Part shown: piece by piece, positions 61,777 to 64,000 of the stretch
How the letters are laid out: the number at the start of each line of letters is the position of its first letter
How positions within the stretch are numbered: the first letter of the stretch is position 1
Assembly (NCBI RefSeq): GCF_000720765.1
Contig: NZ_JODC01000009.1
Span: forward strand, 62,001 to 126,000
Direction of reading: 5' to 3'
DNA length: 64,000 bases
Source: Streptomyces sp. NRRL S-646
GTDB taxonomy: Bacteria; Actinomycetota; Actinomycetes; Streptomycetales; Streptomycetaceae
Notes under the pieces: model-generated
What the model was told of the DNA's origin: nothing
The model's input: the letters and a program-made list of their open reading frames with translations, nothing else
The model's database searches: none
Program-made: the position numbers and the translations under genes

Positions 61777-63789
61777 CTACCGGGTACCCACCAGTGGCTC
61801 CCGCACCACCACGACCTCCCTCGCCGCCACCGTCACCCTCCCGCCGGCCACCGGTTGCCCGGACAGCAGCTCGGTCGCCTCCGGGGAGACGGCGACCTCC
61901 GCGTCCTGGTCGGTGTGGTTGATCAGGAAGAGGTAGTCGGCCTCGGTGCCGCGCCGCAGGGCCGCCTCCACGCCCGCGGGAGCGGAGCGCACCGGTTCCA
62001 CCCCGGCCTCGACGCGGAGGCGCTCCAGGAGGCCGGACAGGGCCTCCGGGTCCGGCTGGGTGGCCACGTACCAGGCCGTGCCCGTGCCGTACGAGTTGCG
62101 GGTCACCGCCGGTATCCCGGTCAGCGGTCCGTCCGTGTACGACGTCACCGCCTCCGCGCCCTCCAGCCGTATCCGCTCCGACCAGAGCGTGCCCGTGGTG
62201 CCGTCGCTCAGGGCCACCGTCTGCCCGGGCAGCAGCGGGAACACCTCGTCCGTGCGGACGCCGAGGGCCTCCCGGAACGCGCCCGGGTAACCTCCCAGCC
62301 GGACATGGCAGTTGGCGTCGACCATCCCGCTGTGGAAGCCGACCGCCAGCGTGCCGCCGCGCTCCGCGAAGCCGGTGAGGTTGGCGGCGCCCGCGTCGTC
62401 GATCAGGTACAGCGAAGGGGCCAGGACCAGGCGGTACGCCGACAGGTCCGCGTCCGGGCGGACGAAGTCCACCGCCACGCCCGAGCGCCACAGCGGCTCG
62501 TACCAGGCTCGGACCAGGTCCTGGAAGTGCAGCTCGCCGCTGGGCTGCGAGGGGAGTTCCAGGGCCCAACGGGCGTTCCAGTCCCAGACGACGGCGACCT
62601 CGGCGGTGCCGGTGGCACCCCGCACCTCCGCCAACGCCCGCAGATCCGCGCCCAGTTGCACCACGTCCCGCCAGATCCGGCTGTCGGTGCCCGCGTGCGG
62701 CAGCATCGCCGAGTGCCACTGCTCGGCGCCCGCCTTCGCCGCCCGCCACTGGAAGTACGCGATGCCGTCGGCGCCGCGCGCCACATGGCCGAGGGCGTTG
62801 CGGCGCAACTCCCCCGCCGTCTTGGCGCGGTTGACCGGCTGCCAGTTCACCGCGCCCGTGGAGTGCTCCATCAGGAGCCACGGGCCGCCCGCGAGCGAGC
62901 GGACCAGATCGCCGCTGAGGGCGATGTCGATCTGCGACTCGGGGTCGGCGGACTGGAGGTAGTGGTCGTTGGAGACGATGTCCAGCTCGGGCGCCCAGCG
63001 CCAGTAGTCGAGGGCGTCGAAGTTGTACATCACCATGAAGTTGGTGGTGGCGGGGGTCTCCGGGGCGGCCTCCCGCAGGACGTCGCGCTCCGCCTCGTAC
63101 AGCGAGAGCAGGGCGTCGCTGCAGAAGCGGCGCCAGTCCAGCTGGTGGGTCGGGTTCGGGACGGCGCCGGTCGCGCGCGGCGGCAGGATCTGGTCCCAGT
63201 CGTAGTACCACTGGCTCCAGAAGGTGGTGCCCCAGGCGTGGTTGAGCGCGTCCAGGCTCGCGTACCTGTCCTGCAGCCAGGCGCGGAACGCCTCCGCGCT
63301 GGTGTCGCAGTAGCACTCCGCGTTGTGGCAGCCGTACTCGTTGTGGACGTGCCACATCACGACCGCAGGGTGCTCCGCGTACCGCCGGGCCAGCTCGCCG
63401 ACCATGCGCAGGGCCGCCTCGCGGTAGGCGGGGCTCGAAGGGCAGAACGTCTGGCGGCTGCCGTACGAGAGTCGGCGGCCGTCCTTGTCCACCGGCAGCG
63501 CTTCCGGGTGCTTCACGAAGAACCAGGCCGGCGGGGCCGCCGTCGGGGTCGCCAGGTCGGCGGCGATCCCGTGGGCGTGGAGCAGGTCGAGGATGCGGTC
63601 GAGGCGCGAGAAGTCGTACGTGCCCTCGGAGGGTTCAAGGAGCGCCCAGGAGAAGATGTTGACGCTGACCATGGTGACCCCGGCCTCGGCCATCAGGCGC
63701 ATGTCCTCGGCCCAGACCTCCTCGGGCCACTGCTCGGGGTTGTAGTCGCCGCCGTACGCGATGCCCGGCACCTTCAGGGCGCGGGTCAT
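61777..63789 (-). CDS. Beta-galactosidase, GH42
   Basis: 670 residues from ATG 63789 (MTRALKVPGIAYGGDYNPEQ). GGGAG lies before the start. GH42 segments: YGGDYNPEQWPEEVW at the N-terminus, the acid/base Glu in MWHVHNEYGCHNAECYC (with the Cys cluster near it) and the nucleophile in PWLLMEHSTGAVNW. It is followed by the beta-galactosidase trimerisation domain and a small C-terminal beta domain. It lacks a signal peptide and so acts inside the cell on short galactosides. It overlaps the upstream alpha-galactosidase-like gene by four bases. Confidence 0.93.
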   Translation of the reverse strand: MTRALKVPGIAYGGDYNPEQWPEEVWAEDMRLMAEAGVTMVSVNIFSWALLEPSEGTYDFSRLDRILDLLHAHGIAADLATPTAAPPAWFFVKHPEALPVDKDGRRLSYGSRQTFCPSSPAYREAALRMVGELARRYAEHPAVVMWHVHNEYGCHNAECYCDTSAEAFRAWLQDRYASLDALNHAWGTTFWSQWYYDWDQILPPRATGAVPNPTHQLDWRRFCSDALLSLYEAERDVLREAAPETPATTNFMVMYNFDALDYWRWAPELDIVSNDHYLQSADPESQIDIALSGDLVRSLAGGPWLLMEHSTGAVNWQPVNRAKTAGELRRNALGHVARGADGIAYFQWRAAKAGAEQWHSAMLPHAGTDSRIWRDVVQLGADLRALAEVRGATGTAEVAVVWDWNARWALELPSQPSGELHFQDLVRAWYEPLWRSGVAVDFVRPDADLSAYRLVLAPSLYLIDDAGAANLTGFAERGGTLAVGFHSGMVDANCHVRLGGYPGAFREALGVRTDEVFPLLPGQTVALSDGTTGTLWSERIRLEGAEAVTSYTDGPLTGIPAVTRNSYGTGTAWYVATQPDPEALSGLLERLRVEAGVEPVRSAPAGVEAALRRGTEADYLFLINHTDQDAEVAVSPEATELLSGQPVAGGRVTVAAREVVVVREPLVGTR

Positions 63790-64000
63790 CGCTCGGCTCC
63801 CGAGAGCAGCCGGCGGGTGGTGGCCACGCCCCACTCGTCCAGGGACAGCAGGCGGTCGCTGGACGCCATCAGGCCGCCGGTCGCCTCCACGTGTGCCGCC
63901 CAGCGTTCCCGTGTCTCCACGGCCGGGCGGGCCATCAGGCAGTCGGGGTCGTTGACCCAGAGGCGGCCGTGCTGCCACTGGCGGCCGGCGCCGGTGAACT
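63786..64000 (-). CDS. GH36-like alpha-galactosidase (C-terminal end only)
   Basis: The minus-strand frame running in from the window edge reads FTGAGRQWQHGRLWVNDPDC, then LMARPAVETRERWAAHVEAT and LMASSDRLLSLDEWG, ending in TTRRLLSGAER. WVNDPDCLM..RE and GG-M-SSD match the C-terminal catalytic-domain part of GH36 alpha-galactosidases. Its stop overlaps the beta-galactosidase ATG (ATGA), so the two are co-translated and act together on galactose-containing oligosaccharides. The start lies outside the window. Confidence 0.8.
   Translation of the reverse strand, partial: FTGAGRQWQHGRLWVNDPDCLMARPAVETRERWAAHVEATGGLMASSDRLLSLDEWGVATTRRLLSGAER

Overview
The window is high-GC actinobacterial chromosome and almost certainly Streptomyces. 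The grounds are GTG and TTG starts, GC-rich third codon positions, BldC, an Lsr2-type nucleoid protein, valine dehydrogenase, class-E-sortase-type LAxTG signals, and a gene order (hrpA - bldC - vdh - purM/purF - purL/Q/S - lsr2-like - purC - purD - dnaX) that I know from the Streptomyces chromosome core. The assignment rests on recognising families and gene order, not on a database search.

The first part, about 1-38.7 kb, is conserved housekeeping sequence. It opens with a metallophosphoesterase cut by the window edge and a tRNA-Glu/Asp/Phe cluster. A secreted Ig-like protein and the DEAH helicase HrpA follow, then a second identical tRNA-Asp trailed by an array of decayed tRNA-Asp pieces and hairpins, and bldC and vdh. 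The purine genes purF, purM, purS-Q-L, purC and purD lie scattered among other genes, all on the minus strand, and cover steps 1, 2, 4 and 5 of IMP synthesis and the SAICAR step. Between them sit two transporter/regulator units: a TetR-MFS pair, and an ABC exporter with a DesK/DesR-like two-component system flanked by two identical tRNA-Gly genes. dnaX, an SRP RNA gene and a tRNA-Ser close this part.

The second part, about 38.7-64 kb, looks like accessory sequence. It starts beside tRNA-Ser with a tyrosine-integrase remnant. It carries polysaccharide-degradation genes: a ricin-lectin secreted protein, a broken GH10-CBM13-GH62 xylanase/arabinofuranosidase, a sortase-anchored clan-A glycosidase, a GH42 beta-galactosidase and the end of a GH36-like alpha-galactosidase. 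Other content is a SigE-family sigma factor with a membrane partner, an HTH-STAND-WD40 giant, three small secreted proteins, a self-sufficient CYP102-type P450-reductase near an MFS pump and a TetR regulator, and a coupled methyltransferase - CDGSH - haem-oxygenase-like operon. A truncated Fpg/Nei gene and the broken xylanase show that this part has been rearranged.

The most interesting single item is a tRNA-Gly(TCC) at 23856-23927. Its T arm and D loop are non-canonical in the way described for staphylococcal cell-wall (non-translational) glycyl-tRNAs. Streptomyces peptidoglycan also carries a glycine bridge. Also worth a look are the tRNA-Asp-fragment/hairpin array at 7.7-8.06 kb, palindromes over the promoters of the P450, the TetR gene and the ABC operon, and several likely inactive or fused proteins.
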